A stretch of 64,000 nt of DNA from Achromobacter animicus (GTDB lineage Bacteria > Pseudomonadota > Gammaproteobacteria > Burkholderiales > Burkholderiaceae_B). How positions within the stretch are numbered: position 1 is the stretch's first letter; every line of letters begins with the position of its first letter. Location: NCBI RefSeq assembly GCF_902859585.1, contig NZ_CADIJM010000004.1, positions 248,001-312,000 on the forward strand. Direction: 5' to 3'. The position numbers and the translations under genes were made by a program. Under the pieces are notes generated by a model. It was not told the origin of the DNA. It saw only the letters and a list, made by a program, of their open reading frames with translations, and made no database searches. Positions 1 to 9,407 of the stretch are shown here, in pieces.

Positions 1-2269
1 TGCCGAGCATCATGTCGCCGCCGCTGACGGCTTTCAACGTGCCGGCGTCGGCCAGCACCGTGCCGTCCACGCGCAGAATGCCTTGTGTGTTGAGCTGCGC
101 GGAATGCCCTGCGATCAATGCGCCCGCGAGCGACGCCTCGCCAGCCGCGATTGTGGCCGAGCCGTCCGCTTGAATGCGCGATGCGGACGAGGCCGTCAGG
201 GTCTTGCCCGCCTGCAGCCGCAGATTGCCGGTGGCAAGCGTTGCGCCGTCGAGCTGGACGTTGCGCGCGCCCTGCAGCGACAGGTCTTTCAGGGAGGTGA
301 CTTCGCCCGCGCTTTGCAGATCGCCGCCGGCGTTTAGGGCAACGTTACCGGCCGCCGCCACCTGGGCTTTCGAACCGATGGAGACGTCGCCTCCTGCCGA
401 GATATTCATGTTGCCGGACGCGGCCGAGACCGTGCCGTCGACCGCCAATGTTTCGCCTGCCGTGAGCGTGGTGTCGCCGTTGGCGCGAAGCGTGCCGGCC
501 TGCGCCAGAGCCCCGCCTGCCTTCACCACCACCGCGCCTTCGGCGTCCCACTGCGTGGGCGCGTCGATGCGCAGGTTGCGCGTGGCGTCGAGGGCGACGC
601 TGCCGGTGGACGATCCCTTGCCCGTCATGCTCGCGTCGCGCCCCGCCATCAGCGTGATGTCGCCGCGCGCGCCAACCAGGCCGCCAAGACTGAGATCCGC
701 GCCGGCTCGGATCTGGGCGGGTCCGCCCGATTGCAGTTGCGCGGTCGCACCTGCGGTCAGATCACCGGCAGCCCGCGCATGCAGTGCGCCGACTGCGGTG
801 AGCTGTCCGGGCAGCACGACGTCACGTCCGGCCTTCAATGCAATGGCGCCTTTGGCCGTGACCAGACCGCTGGCGTCCGTGCCGGCCTGCGCCGCGCCGC
901 TGGCGGCGTTAGAAGTGCCGCCTTCCGCACCCGCGCTGTTGCCAGCGCCGGCATTGGAACCGTCCGAATTCGAACCGCCTGAATTCGAACCGCCCGAATT
1001 CGAGCCACCGCCAATCGAACCGCCCGAACCAGCGCCGCCCGAATTGCCCACGCCTTCCGAACCAGACTCACCCGCAGGCGGCGTATCCCCCCCGATCCGC
1101 AGATCGCGCCCGGATTCAACCCGGACATCCTCCCCACCGATCACCAGCGACCCGCCCAGCGCCAAATCCTGCCCCGCCGCGACACGCAGCGCACCTTGAG
1201 TCTGCAACGCCCCTTGCGCGGCCACCTTCACATCGCCCGCCGCATTCACATCAACCGAGCCGCCCGCGCCCACCACGCCGGTGATCCCAACATCACGCCC
1301 ACCCACCAGCGCCACGTTGCCCGCGGCCTGCACCGCGCCGTCGACCGCCACATCGCGCCCCGACGCCAGCCGCAGATCACGTCCCGCCTGCATGGCGGCG
1401 CTGGGTGCAATGCGGACGTCGCCGGATGCGCTGACCTCCAGGTCGCCGGTCAGCGCGATCAGGTCGCCGCCCACGTTCACGCCGACGCCGGCTTCGGTGC
1501 CGATCAACCGGATGCTGTTGGCGTACATGCCGCCGAGCGCCGCGGTGTCCAGCGCCACGACGGGCGCCGGGCCTTCGCCCGCGCGGGCCGTCGCGTTACC
1601 CGTCGCATAATCCACGCGCGCCGCGCCCGCCGTGGCGTTGAGCCGGTCGGCCCACACGCCGGCGTTGATCTCCAGCGTGCGGGCGATGAGGTCGACCTGG
1701 CTGGCGGCGGTGCCGTTCAGCCCCTCGCCTTCGACGCGCAGCTTGCCACCGGCAACGTCCAGCGCGATGTTGCCGTCAGGGCCGACGTGCGGGCGGCCCG
1801 TGGTCAGCGTGGCGCGGTCCGCGTTCAGGAAGCCGCAGCCGTCGCAGGTGATGCCTGCCGGGTTGGCGACGATGACGTTGGCGCGGTTGCCGGCGACTTC
1901 CAGCGTGCCCATCAGTTGCGACGGGTTGGGCGCGGTGACCTGGTTCAGGATGGTGGTGGCGCGCTTGTTGCCCAGCATGACGTTGCCGGCCACCTGGCCG
2001 GCCAATTGCGTCTGGCTGGCGCCGCCACTGTTGTTCAGCACCACGCCCGACGGTCCCACGTTGAATTGCGTGTAGCGGTTGTTGGAGACCCCGCCGGCGG
2101 ACGGCGGCGCGATGTTCACAACGGGCACGCCGTTGCTGACGCCAACGATCGGCTTCTGCCCGGGCACGCGCTTGTCCACCGAAATCGGCAGCGTCTGCGC
2201 AAGCACGGGCATCCAGACTTGCGTGAAGACGATGGACCAGACGATCAACGAACGAAGCTTGGACATCAT
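1..2269 (-). CDS. fhaB: Filamentous haemagglutinin-type TpsA exoprotein, 3' part outside the window
   Basis: Only the first 756 residues are visible; the frame is open to the left edge. The start (ATG 2269, or the adjacent ATG 2266) follows AGG at suitable distance and opens a signal peptide ending in PVLAQ. Residues about 30-270 form the haemagglutination-activity (TPS) domain, with the NPAGI motif and the CDGCGF cysteine pair near residue 135. After it come degenerate beta-helix repeats rich in AGRD and AAGD, interrupted at about residues 405-455 by a Ser/Gly/Asn linker. In this family the TPS domain targets the protein to its partner pore for export as a surface adhesin or CDI toxin. The partner gene lies 25 nt upstream. 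Whether the unseen C-terminus is adhesive or toxic cannot be judged. Confidence 0.9.
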   Translation of the reverse strand, partial: MMSKLRSLIVWSIVFTQVWMPVLAQTLPISVDKRVPGQKPIVGVSNGVPVVNIAPPSAGGVSNNRYTQFNVGPSGVVLNNSGGASQTQLAGQVAGNVMLGNKRATTILNQVTAPNPSQLMGTLEVAGNRANVIVANPAGITCDGCGFLNADRATLTTGRPHVGPDGNIALDVAGGKLRVEGEGLNGTAASQVDLIARTLEINAGVWADRLNATAGAARVDYATGNATARAGEGPAPVVALDTAALGGMYANSIRLIGTEAGVGVNVGGDLIALTGDLEVSASGDVRIAPSAAMQAGRDLRLASGRDVAVDGAVQAAGNVALVGGRDVGITGVVGAGGSVDVNAAGDVKVAAQGALQTQGALRVAAGQDLALGGSLVIGGEDVRVESGRDLRIGGDTPPAGESGSEGVGNSGGAGSGGSIGGGSNSGGSNSGGSNSDGSNAGAGNSAGAEGGTSNAASGAAQAGTDASGLVTAKGAIALKAGRDVVLPGQLTAVGALHARAAGDLTAGATAQLQSGGPAQIRAGADLSLGGLVGARGDITLMAGRDASMTGKGSSTGSVALDATRNLRIDAPTQWDAEGAVVVKAGGALAQAGTLRANGDTTLTAGETLAVDGTVSAASGNMNISAGGDVSIGSKAQVAAAGNVALNAGGDLQSAGEVTSLKDLSLQGARNVQLDGATLATGNLRLQAGKTLTASSASRIQADGSATIAAGEASLAGALIAGHSAQLNTQGILRVDGTVLADAGTLKAVSGGDMMLG
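951..1055. repeat. 15-bp tandem repeats inside the haemagglutinin gene
   Basis: About seven degenerate 15-bp units lie head to tail. The two clearest copies are GAATTCGAACCGCC plus one base, at 966-980 and 981-995. Read on the minus strand they encode a Gly-Gly-Ser-Asn-Ser pentapeptide. Because the unit is a multiple of three, copy-number change would alter linker length without shifting the frame. Confidence 0.85.
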
Positions 2270-2294
2270 GCGTACCTGACGGGGAACAGCGGAT

Positions 2295-4109
2295 TCAGAA
2301 CTCGAGCATCAAGACCATCGCGATGACGGTCGATGCGGTGTCGAGAGATTCGGGTTTCTTGAGCGGCCAGCCCGCGGATAGGTCGTAGCTGGCGTTGACG
2401 GTCGGGATGGAGAACTGTCCGCGCAGACCGGCGACGGCGCCGACCAGCGTTCGGCCCGACAGATAGGCGGCGGAGGGGCCGCCCACTCGGCCGACGTCGA
2501 TGCCGGCATAGAGCTGCTGTCCGGGTAACCCAGTGAGCGCGTCAAGGTTGAACGACAGGTCGTTGCGCAGCGTCCAGCCGTCTTCGGCAGCGAGCGTCAT
2601 CTGGCCGTCAAAGCCGCGCACGGCGTAACGGTTGCCGATCGTGAAATAGTCGGCGGGCACGACGGCTGTTTTGGCGTGCTGGATCTGCCAGTTGGCCTGA
2701 TAGGCCAGGGATTGCTCGGCGATCTGGAACGGCAGATGCAGCCCTGCGTTGGCGGTGAGGATGGTGCTGCGCCCATTCCAGTCAGGATCGCCGTAGACGT
2801 AGCCGGGTGCGTCGGAGAACTGCGGCAACGTGCCGCGCACGCCGCCGCCGATGTCGAGCACCGCGCGGCCGACGTAATGGCGATGCCCGTAGGCGATCTC
2901 GTAGCCGGTGACGTCGCGGCGCTGGACGTCGATGGCTACGTCATTCAGGGTGCTATCCGTGCGCTTGCGCAGCATGGTGAGCGACAGATTGCCCTTGTAG
3001 GCGGTGCCGCGGTACGGCACGACCGACACGCCCGCCTGGATCTGCTTGGTGGTGCCGCCATAGACGATGGGTTCTTCAAAGCCGGCCACCGTCTGGCGAT
3101 AGGTGGATTTGCTGGCGCCCGCGAAGACGGTCCAGTAGCCAAACGGCAGGCTGTAGTTGACGGAGGCCGCGCGTGTGTTGGAGTCGGCGTCGCGCCAGTG
3201 CGCATTGCTGTTCCACGAGACCGACAGCTGGTCGTATAGGAACAGCGGGGAATCCAGCGTCAGGCCGGCATTGATCTGGTATTTGCCGACGGTGTCCATG
3301 CCGCCGTTGTCGCCGCCCAGATAGCCATGCCAGCGCTTGCCCGTGCCGGGCTTGATGACGATGTCGGAGTCGCCCGCGTCGGGGCCTGGCGCGATGTCGA
3401 TGGCGGCGTCGGTCTGGCTGCCAAGACGGCGGATGTTCTCGAGCGCCTGGTCCAGGTCTCGCTGGTTCAGTTCGCCGCCCGGGCCCGTGGGCAGCGCCGT
3501 GCGCCACCAGCCGATGGCGCCCAGGCTTTGCACAGCGGAGATGCGGCCCGGCAGATACCGCAGCGTCAACGAGCCGGCCGCCAGCGATTGTTCGGGCACG
3601 ACGACCCGCGCGGTGATCAGGCCGTCATCGAGCAGCAAGCCGATCAGGTGTTCCTGCAGCGCGCGCAGCCCGCGGCCGCCGACGCATTCGCCAAGCACAG
3701 CCACCATGGCGCTGGTCAGGCGTGCCGGCGGTTCAGCGCCCTCCCAGATGACTTCCCGCACGGCAAAGCACGGGCTTTCCTCCGGTAGCGCCAACTCGCG
3801 CGCGACGTCCACGGACGGCGCCGACAGGATGTCGGGCCGCTCCGCCGCGAGGGCGCGGTGCGCGTCGATCTCCTGTTCCTGCCGGCGCTGGATTTCCGTT
3901 GCCGGCTGAGCGGTTTGCGATGCCGGCTGGCCCAGGACGGGGCCGGCGCTTGCAGCCGCGAACACTGCCGCCCAGATCCCCTTTGCCAGCCAGCACTGCC
4001 GTGATCGTCTGCCGGGCCAAGTGTGGACAGCCGCCAGGCGGCGTTGGTGTACGCACCGCCGCGTCGGAACGGCCGCGTCCGAGCGTTGACCAGCATGGTT
4101 TTCGGGCAT
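2295..4109 (-). CDS. fhaC: Two-partner secretion outer-membrane transporter (TpsB, FhaC/ShlB family)
   Basis: This 604-residue protein is the outer-membrane pore that exports the adjacent TpsA protein. An unusually long basic N-terminal stretch leads into a hydrophobic signal core (about residues 43-60). Next come a charged alpha-helical segment, a POTRA-type region (about 105-190) and a C-terminal beta barrel. The family signature NRYAVRGFDG lies at about 493-502, and the protein ends in Phe as outer-membrane proteins do. The exoprotein gene follows 25 nt downstream on the same strand, so the two are probably cotranscribed. The ATG at 4109 has no convincing Shine-Dalgarno sequence, so the true start could lie further in, nearer the signal core. 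The family call is firm. Confidence 0.93.
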   Translation of the reverse strand: MPENHAGQRSDAAVPTRRCVHQRRLAAVHTWPGRRSRQCWLAKGIWAAVFAAASAGPVLGQPASQTAQPATEIQRRQEQEIDAHRALAAERPDILSAPSVDVARELALPEESPCFAVREVIWEGAEPPARLTSAMVAVLGECVGGRGLRALQEHLIGLLLDDGLITARVVVPEQSLAAGSLTLRYLPGRISAVQSLGAIGWWRTALPTGPGGELNQRDLDQALENIRRLGSQTDAAIDIAPGPDAGDSDIVIKPGTGKRWHGYLGGDNGGMDTVGKYQINAGLTLDSPLFLYDQLSVSWNSNAHWRDADSNTRAASVNYSLPFGYWTVFAGASKSTYRQTVAGFEEPIVYGGTTKQIQAGVSVVPYRGTAYKGNLSLTMLRKRTDSTLNDVAIDVQRRDVTGYEIAYGHRHYVGRAVLDIGGGVRGTLPQFSDAPGYVYGDPDWNGRSTILTANAGLHLPFQIAEQSLAYQANWQIQHAKTAVVPADYFTIGNRYAVRGFDGQMTLAAEDGWTLRNDLSFNLDALTGLPGQQLYAGIDVGRVGGPSAAYLSGRTLVGAVAGLRGQFSIPTVNASYDLSAGWPLKKPESLDTASTVIAMVLMLEF

Positions 4110-4259
4110 TTTTTGCTTAGGTGGGATAGGCGATGTGGGGAGTGCGCAGGCCTCAGGACCGTGTCTCTGTTGACATTCGTCCGAACAGCCTTCGCGAGGA
4201 ACGCATTTGTAAATCGCCGCCCTGGCACCCCGGAATCAGAGAAATCCGAAAGCTCAGAC

Positions 4260-4271
4260 CGGGTTAACCCG
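4260..4271. promoter_or_regulatory. Perfect 12-bp palindrome CGGGTTAACCCG, candidate operator
   Basis: The site is its own reverse complement. It lies in the divergent gap between fhaC (starts 4109, minus) and the MarR-like gene (probable start 4348, plus). Its position suits autoregulation by the MarR-like protein or control of the peptide importer. Function is inferred from symmetry and location only. Confidence 0.45.
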
Positions 4272-4347
4272 AATGCACCCATATCGACAAATCGTCAATA
4301 ATTCACCAACGTTCTGTCGCCGATCCGTCCCCTTGCCTGACTCACCC

Positions 4348-4860
4348 ATGCCTGTATCCGTCCGGGACGCCATCGTTTCGTCTTCCCACCTCGCGTCGTC
4401 CGCTCCTGAGCTGTCCGAGGTCGAATTCGGCCTGATCATCGCGTCGCATGCGTTCAATCGCTGGATGGTGCGTTGCATGGCCTGTGCGGGACTGCCCGAA
4501 CTCACGTCGCTGGACATCCTGGTGCTCAACCACGTGTTCCATCGGGGCCGGGGAAAGAAACTGGCGGACATCTGCTTCACCCTGAATGTCGAAGACACCC
4601 ATCTGGTGAACTATTCGCTCAAGAAGCTGGAGCGTCTGGGCGTCGTTCAAAGCGCCAAGACCGGCAAGGAAGTGATCTACACCACGACCGACGCCGGCGC
4701 AGCCGCGATCCAGCGCTACGCCGAAGTGCGCGAGCAGTGCCTCGTCAAGCCATTCATCGACTCCCCCGCCGCAGACGACGCCAGCCATCAGTTGGCCAAC
4801 ACCCTGCGCGCCCTCTCGGGCCTGTACGACCAGGCTGCCCGCGCCGCCACCTCGCTGTGA
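4348..4860 (+). CDS. MarR-like winged-helix transcriptional regulator
   Basis: The 170-residue protein resembles winged-helix regulators of the MarR superfamily. The helix-turn-helix region covers the stretch with KKLADICFTLN and YSLKKLERLGV, followed by a wing around KTGKEVIYTTT. An earlier in-frame ATG at 4273 would add 25 residues. I prefer 4348 because the earlier codon sits directly against the palindrome at 4260-4271 and has no ribosome-binding site, although 4348 has only a weak one. The stop is 9 nt before the ATPase gene, so it is probably the first gene of the peptide-importer operon and a likely regulator of it. The effector is unknown. Confidence 0.8.
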   Translation: MPVSVRDAIVSSSHLASSAPELSEVEFGLIIASHAFNRWMVRCMACAGLPELTSLDILVLNHVFHRGRGKKLADICFTLNVEDTHLVNYSLKKLERLGVVQSAKTGKEVIYTTTDAGAAAIQRYAEVREQCLVKPFIDSPAADDASHQLANTLRALSGLYDQAARAATSL

Positions 4861-4869
4861 GAATCCACG

Positions 4870-6723
4870 TTGTCTAGCACCACCGCCTCTTCTTCCGCTC
4901 CGCTGCTGTCCGTGCGCGGCGTCTCGGTCGACTTCAATACCGACACCGGCGGCTTTCGCGCCGTCGACAACCTGGATTTCGACGTGCGGCCCGGCCGCAC
5001 GCTGGCGATCGTGGGCGAGTCCGGTTCGGGCAAGTCCGTCACGTCGATGGCGATCATGCGCCTGACCGACTACAACGGCGGACGCATTTCCACCGGCCAG
5101 ATCCTGTTCCGTGACGGCGACGATCGCGAGGTCGATCTGACCCAGGCCAGCGACGAACAGATGCGGGCGATTCGCGGCAACGACATCGCGATGATCTTCC
5201 AGGAGCCGATGACGTCGCTGAACCCGGTGTTCACGATCGGCGACCAGATCGTCGAAGCCATCATGCTGCACCAGCAGCTGTCACGCTCCGCGGCGCGCCA
5301 GTCCGCACGCAAGTTGCTGGAAAAGGTGCGCCTGCCCGACGCCGAACAACTGCTGGACCGTTATCCGCACCAGTTGTCCGGCGGCATGCGCCAGCGCGTG
5401 ATGATTGCGATGGCGCTGTCGTGCCAGCCGCGTCTGTTGATCGCCGACGAGCCGACGACGGCGCTGGACGTCACCATCCAGGCGCAGATCCTGAACACCA
5501 TCCGCGAGTTGCAACGCGACCTGGGCACGGCCGTCATCTTCATCACCCACGACATGGGCGTGGTGGCCGAGATGGCGGACGATGTGGTCGTGATGCTGCG
5601 CGGCAAGAAGGTCGAGCAAGGCACCGTTCAAGACATCTTCAACGCGCCCAAGCATCCGTACACGCGCGCGCTGCTGGCGGCTGTGCCGCGTCTGGGCAGC
5701 CTGACTGGCCGCGACCTGCCGCTGCGCACGCCGCAAACCGTGCTGGAAGGCGACACGCTGCGCGAGGTGGGCGAGACCCGCGAGCAGGACACCGCTTCCT
5801 ACGATGAACCCGTGCTGCGCGTGGACAAGCTGACCACGCGTTTTGACGTGGGCCACAACCTGTTCGGCCGCGTGACGCACCGCGTGCATGCGGTGGAGCA
5901 GGTCAGCTTTGACGTCTATCCCGGCGAGACCCTGGCGCTGGTGGGCGAATCCGGCAGCGGCAAGTCCACCATCGGCAAGACCTTGCAGCAGCTGGTGGCG
6001 CCGACGTCCGGCGCCGTGCGCTACAACGGGCAGGATATTTTCTCGATGGACAGTGCCGGCCGGCAGCGCCTGCGCCAGGAAATCCAGTACATCTTCCAGG
6101 ATCCGTATGCGTCGCTGGATCCGCGCAAGACCGTGGCCTTCAGCATCGCCGAACCGATTCGCACGCACGGCCTGCTGACCGGTGAAGACGCCATCGCCCG
6201 CCGCGTGGGCGAACTGCTGGAACAGGTGGGACTGAAGCCCGAACACGCCACGCGCTATCCCCATGAATTCTCGGGCGGCCAGCGCCAGCGGGTGTGCATC
6301 GCGCGCGCGCTGGCCAGCAATCCCAAATTGATCATCGCGGACGAATCGGTGTCGGCGCTGGACGTGTCGATCCAGGCGCAGATCCTGAACCTGTTGATGG
6401 ATCTGCAAAAGGATCGCGGGCTGTCGTATCTGTTCATCACGCACGACATGGCGGTGGTGGAAAAGGTCAGCCACCGGGTCGCGGTGCTGTACCTGGGCCA
6501 GATCGTCGAGCTGGGCACGCGCCGCCAGATCTTTGAATCGCCGCAACATGCCTACACGCGCAAGCTGCTGGCTGCGGTCCCGGTGGCCGAGCCCGGCCGC
6601 CACATCGACACGTCCCTGATCGAAGGCGAGATCCCCAGCCCGGTGCGCCGGGTTGGCGATGAGCCTGCCATCGTTCCCCTCTTCGAGTTCGCGCCCGGCC
6701 ATCAGGTCGCCCGCGCCGCCTGA
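4870..6723 (+). CDS. Peptide ABC importer, fused double ATP-binding protein (DppD-DppF/GsiA type)
   Basis: This 617-residue protein carries two complete ABC ATPase domains, equivalent to DppD and DppF in one chain. Walker A motifs (GESGSGKS) are at about residues 49-56 and 359-366. Signatures LSGGMRQ and FSGGQRQ are near 168 and 466, and each domain ends with the oligopeptide-transporter C-terminal extension. It energises uptake through the two permeases downstream. No ATG is available near the start; translation probably begins at TTG 4870 with a weak GAGAA upstream, which suggests modest expression or coupling to the regulator gene 9 nt before it. GsiA (glutathione) is the closest named architecture, but substrate cannot be assigned from sequence. 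Confidence 0.93.
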   Translation: MSSTTASSSAPLLSVRGVSVDFNTDTGGFRAVDNLDFDVRPGRTLAIVGESGSGKSVTSMAIMRLTDYNGGRISTGQILFRDGDDREVDLTQASDEQMRAIRGNDIAMIFQEPMTSLNPVFTIGDQIVEAIMLHQQLSRSAARQSARKLLEKVRLPDAEQLLDRYPHQLSGGMRQRVMIAMALSCQPRLLIADEPTTALDVTIQAQILNTIRELQRDLGTAVIFITHDMGVVAEMADDVVVMLRGKKVEQGTVQDIFNAPKHPYTRALLAAVPRLGSLTGRDLPLRTPQTVLEGDTLREVGETREQDTASYDEPVLRVDKLTTRFDVGHNLFGRVTHRVHAVEQVSFDVYPGETLALVGESGSGKSTIGKTLQQLVAPTSGAVRYNGQDIFSMDSAGRQRLRQEIQYIFQDPYASLDPRKTVAFSIAEPIRTHGLLTGEDAIARRVGELLEQVGLKPEHATRYPHEFSGGQRQRVCIARALASNPKLIIADESVSALDVSIQAQILNLLMDLQKDRGLSYLFITHDMAVVEKVSHRVAVLYLGQIVELGTRRQIFESPQHAYTRKLLAAVPVAEPGRHIDTSLIEGEIPSPVRRVGDEPAIVPLFEFAPGHQVARAA

Positions 6724-6773
6724 ACCTCTTTCATCCGTCGGTCCGACCCGATTTCCCGTCCCTGGAGGCGACC

Positions 6774-8300
6774 ATGCAATTCCTTCGCACCACCCTCTCC
6801 GCCACCGCGCTGACCCTGGCCCTCGCCGCCGCGCTGCCCGTTTCGACGGCGCAGGCCGCCGGCACGCTGAACGTGGCCATCAACCAGGATCCGGGCAGCT
6901 GGGATCCGATCGACACCTTCGTGACGTTCTGGGGATCGGTCGGCAGCAATCTGTACGACGGTCTGACCATGCGCGGCGCCGACCTGAAGCTGCAGCCGGG
7001 CCTTGCCACCAGCTGGGAATACCTGGACGACAACAAGCGTCTGCGCTTCAAGCTGCGTGAAGGCGTCAAGTTCCACAACGGCGAGCCCTTCAACGCCGAA
7101 GCCGTCAAGTTCACCTTCGAGCGCCTGCTGGGCGCGGAAGGCGCCAAGGGCCCGCAGAAGTCAAACTACGACTCGATCGGCGAGGTCAAGGTGGTGGACG
7201 AGTACACGGTCGACTTCATCCTGAAGCAGCCGGATCCGGTGCTGCTGACCAAGCTGGCAGGCTACGGCGCGATGATCGTGCCGCCCAAGTACATCACTGA
7301 GAAGGGCGAGGACAACTTCAACACGCATCCGGTCGGCACGGGCCCGTTCAAGTTCGACAGCTACCAGCCCAAGGTCAACGTGACGCTGGCGCGTAACGAT
7401 GACTACTGGGGCGGCAAGCCGAAGCTGGACAAGGTCGTGTACCGCTTCATCGGCGAACCCGGCACGCAGGTCGCCGAGCTGCAGGCCGGCCGCATCGACA
7501 TCGCCACGCTGATCCCGCTGGGCCTGATCGAAACGGTGAAGAAGTCGGGCAATGCCGACGTGATTTCCACCGGCGGTCCGGTGGCCTTCGCGCTGCGCTA
7601 CAACACCAAGAACGGCATCACGCAGCACCGCGACGTGCGCCGTGCGCTGATCATGGCGGTCGATCGCGACGCCATCGTCAAGCAGCTGCTGCTGGGCCAG
7701 GCCAAGACGATCGCCAGCTTCCAGGGCCCGCAGTCGTTTGGCTTCAACCCCGAGCAAAAGCCCCTGCCCTTCAATCCCGCCGAAGCCAAGAAGCTGCTGG
7801 CCGCCGCCGGCGTGAAGCCGGGCGCCACGGTGCAGATCGACGTGCGCGGCAGCGATTCGAACTTCCGCGAAGTCGCGCAGGCCGTGTCGGGCTACCTGCA
7901 GGGCGTGGGCGTGCGCGCCACCATCAAGCCGTATGAAACCGGTGTGCTGCTCAACGACATCATCCCCGGCGGCAAGACCGGCGAAATGTGGCAGAACCAA
8001 TGGGGCGGCTGGACGTACGACTACGACAACACCGCGTACCTGATGTACCACTCGGGCCAGAAGTGGAATCCGTACGACAACGACCCCAAGCTGAACGCCA
8101 TGCTGGAAGCGCAGCGCACGGTCTATGACGTGAAGAAGCGCGAAGGCATGCTGCAGGAGATCGCCGCCTACGTGGCCGATCAGGCGCTGGAATTGCCGCT
8201 GTACAGCCTGAACACGATCGTGGGCGTGAACAAGCGCGTGAAGAACCTGGAAGTCCCCGGCGACATCCGCTTCCGTTTCGTCGAAACCGCCATTGAGTAA
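6774..8300 (+). CDS. Peptide ABC importer, periplasmic substrate-binding protein (SBP family 5)
   Basis: The 508-residue protein has a Sec signal peptide (about residues 1-28, ending AQAAG). It then has the SBP_bac_5 fold seen in DppA, OppA and GsiB, including the conserved stretch LREGVKFHNGEPFNAE and the VGTGPFKF motif. It captures the ligand in the periplasm and delivers it to the permeases encoded next. A GGAGGC sequence lies just upstream of ATG 6774. It follows the ATPase gene by 50 nt and is separated from the first permease gene by a 178-nt structured gap. The ligand (di/oligopeptide, glutathione or another amide) is not determinable here. Confidence 0.94.
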   Translation: MQFLRTTLSATALTLALAAALPVSTAQAAGTLNVAINQDPGSWDPIDTFVTFWGSVGSNLYDGLTMRGADLKLQPGLATSWEYLDDNKRLRFKLREGVKFHNGEPFNAEAVKFTFERLLGAEGAKGPQKSNYDSIGEVKVVDEYTVDFILKQPDPVLLTKLAGYGAMIVPPKYITEKGEDNFNTHPVGTGPFKFDSYQPKVNVTLARNDDYWGGKPKLDKVVYRFIGEPGTQVAELQAGRIDIATLIPLGLIETVKKSGNADVISTGGPVAFALRYNTKNGITQHRDVRRALIMAVDRDAIVKQLLLGQAKTIASFQGPQSFGFNPEQKPLPFNPAEAKKLLAAAGVKPGATVQIDVRGSDSNFREVAQAVSGYLQGVGVRATIKPYETGVLLNDIIPGGKTGEMWQNQWGGWTYDYDNTAYLMYHSGQKWNPYDNDPKLNAMLEAQRTVYDVKKREGMLQEIAAYVADQALELPLYSLNTIVGVNKRVKNLEVPGDIRFRFVETAIE

Positions 8301-8431
8301 GTCCCCGAATAGTAAGTCCCCCCCGAGCGCTTCGCGCTTCCCCCAGGGGCATGCCTGCGGACCGGCGGAGCCCGGATCCGCGGCATCCCGCTGGGATGTG
8401 CTCCGTTGAGGCATCGGTGCGAATCGATGCC
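8296..8431. repeat. Structured intergenic repeat cluster inside the importer operon
   Basis: The gap holds two copies of AGTAAGTCCCC (8296-8306 and 8311-8321); the first includes the stop codon of the binding-protein gene. A C-rich GAGCGCTTCGCGCTTCCCCC block follows, then inverted repeats CATCCC/GGGATG (8384-8398) and GGCATCG/CGATGCC (8410-8431). From memory, similar GCGCTTCGCGCTTCCCCC elements are common between genes in Alcaligenaceae; I could not search. Such stems after a binding-protein gene often stabilise its message relative to the permease genes. Confidence 0.6.
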
Positions 8432-8478
8432 GCGTTAACACCCTTTTCCCGCACCGGTGCAAGCCGGGGCGGCGCCTT

Positions 8479-9402
8479 ATGACCGGATTTCTCGTCAAAC
8501 GCGTGTTGCAGGCCGTCTTCGTGATCGTGGCTGTGACGCTGCTTGTTTCTTATGCCGTGCGCCTGACCGGCGACCCTGCTCTGATGCTGAGCCAGGGGTC
8601 GGGCAGCGTGACCGAACAGGACCTGGCCAACATCCGGCAGGCGCTCGGGTTGAACCGGCCGTTCCACGAACAATATCTGTCGTATATGCAGGGGCTGCTG
8701 CATGGCGATTTCGGGCGCAGCTTCATGGGCGGCACGCCGGTCGCCAAGCTGATCGGCGATGCGCTGCCCGCGACGCTGATGCTGGCGTTCACGTCGCTCC
8801 TCGTGTCCATCCTGATTTCGCTGCCGCTGGGCATCCAGGCGGCGATCAAGCGCGGCAAGGCGACCGACCAGGCCATCCGCATCTTGTCGCTGGTGGGCCT
8901 GTCCTTCCCCAATTTCTGGCTGGCGCTGATGCTGGTGCTGCTGCTGTCGATCACTTTCCCGCTGCTGCCGCCGTCCGGCTGGAGCGGGCCGGCCAGCCTG
9001 GTGCTGCCGTCGCTGACCATGGCGATCATTCTCAGCGCCACCAATATCCGGCTGGTGCGCACGACGATGCTGGAAACGCTGTCGGCGCAATACATCATGG
9101 TGGCGCGCAGCAAGGGCCTGAAAGAGCGCATCGTGCTGTACAAGCATGCGCTGCGCAATTGCGCCATTCCGCTGATCACGTATCTGGGCCTGCAATTCGG
9201 TGGCCTGATCGGCGGCATCGTGGTGATCGAGATGGTCTTCAACTGGCCCGGGCTGGGCACGCTGGCCTTCGACGCCATTTCCGGCCGCGACTATCCCGTT
9301 CTGCAAGGCACGGTCACCGTGCTGGCCACCGTTATCGTCCTGGTCAACCTGATCGTCGACATCGCCTACGGCATTGTCGATCCCCGTATTCGCACGCGCT
9401 GA
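8479..9402 (+). CDS. Peptide ABC importer permease 1 (DppB/GsiC type)
   Basis: The 307-residue inner-membrane protein belongs to the binding-protein-dependent permease family. It has an N-terminal membrane helix (about residues 7-30), the DppB-type periplasmic segment with LGLNRPFHEQY, and the cytoplasmic EAA loop around ARSKGLKERIVLYKHALRN that contacts the ATPase. About six membrane helices are expected. It pairs with the second permease, whose start codon lies 5 nt after this stop. A short permease between the binding protein and a DppC-type permease is the standard order. Confidence 0.94.
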   Translation: MTGFLVKRVLQAVFVIVAVTLLVSYAVRLTGDPALMLSQGSGSVTEQDLANIRQALGLNRPFHEQYLSYMQGLLHGDFGRSFMGGTPVAKLIGDALPATLMLAFTSLLVSILISLPLGIQAAIKRGKATDQAIRILSLVGLSFPNFWLALMLVLLLSITFPLLPPSGWSGPASLVLPSLTMAIILSATNIRLVRTTMLETLSAQYIMVARSKGLKERIVLYKHALRNCAIPLITYLGLQFGGLIGGIVVIEMVFNWPGLGTLAFDAISGRDYPVLQGTVTVLATVIVLVNLIVDIAYGIVDPRIRTR

Positions 9403-9407
9403 GCATC

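Noticed and set aside
1196-2326. Long open frame on the plus strand opposite the haemagglutinin gene
   Set aside because: It is a shadow of GC-rich codon structure; its translation is Arg/His/Ala-rich without domains, while the minus strand encodes a clear TPS domain.
4170-4175. TTGACA as a -35 promoter box
   Set aside because: No acceptable -10 element follows at 16-18 bp, so it is probably chance.
5281-6702. 473-residue open frame on the minus strand opposite the ABC ATPase gene
   Set aside because: The plus strand encodes two intact ATPase domains; the opposite translation has no motif and is typical GC-driven noise.
8457-9407. In-frame upstream extension of the second permease
   Set aside because: It overlaps the first permease in another frame and has no relation to the permease family; ATG 9408 is the real start.
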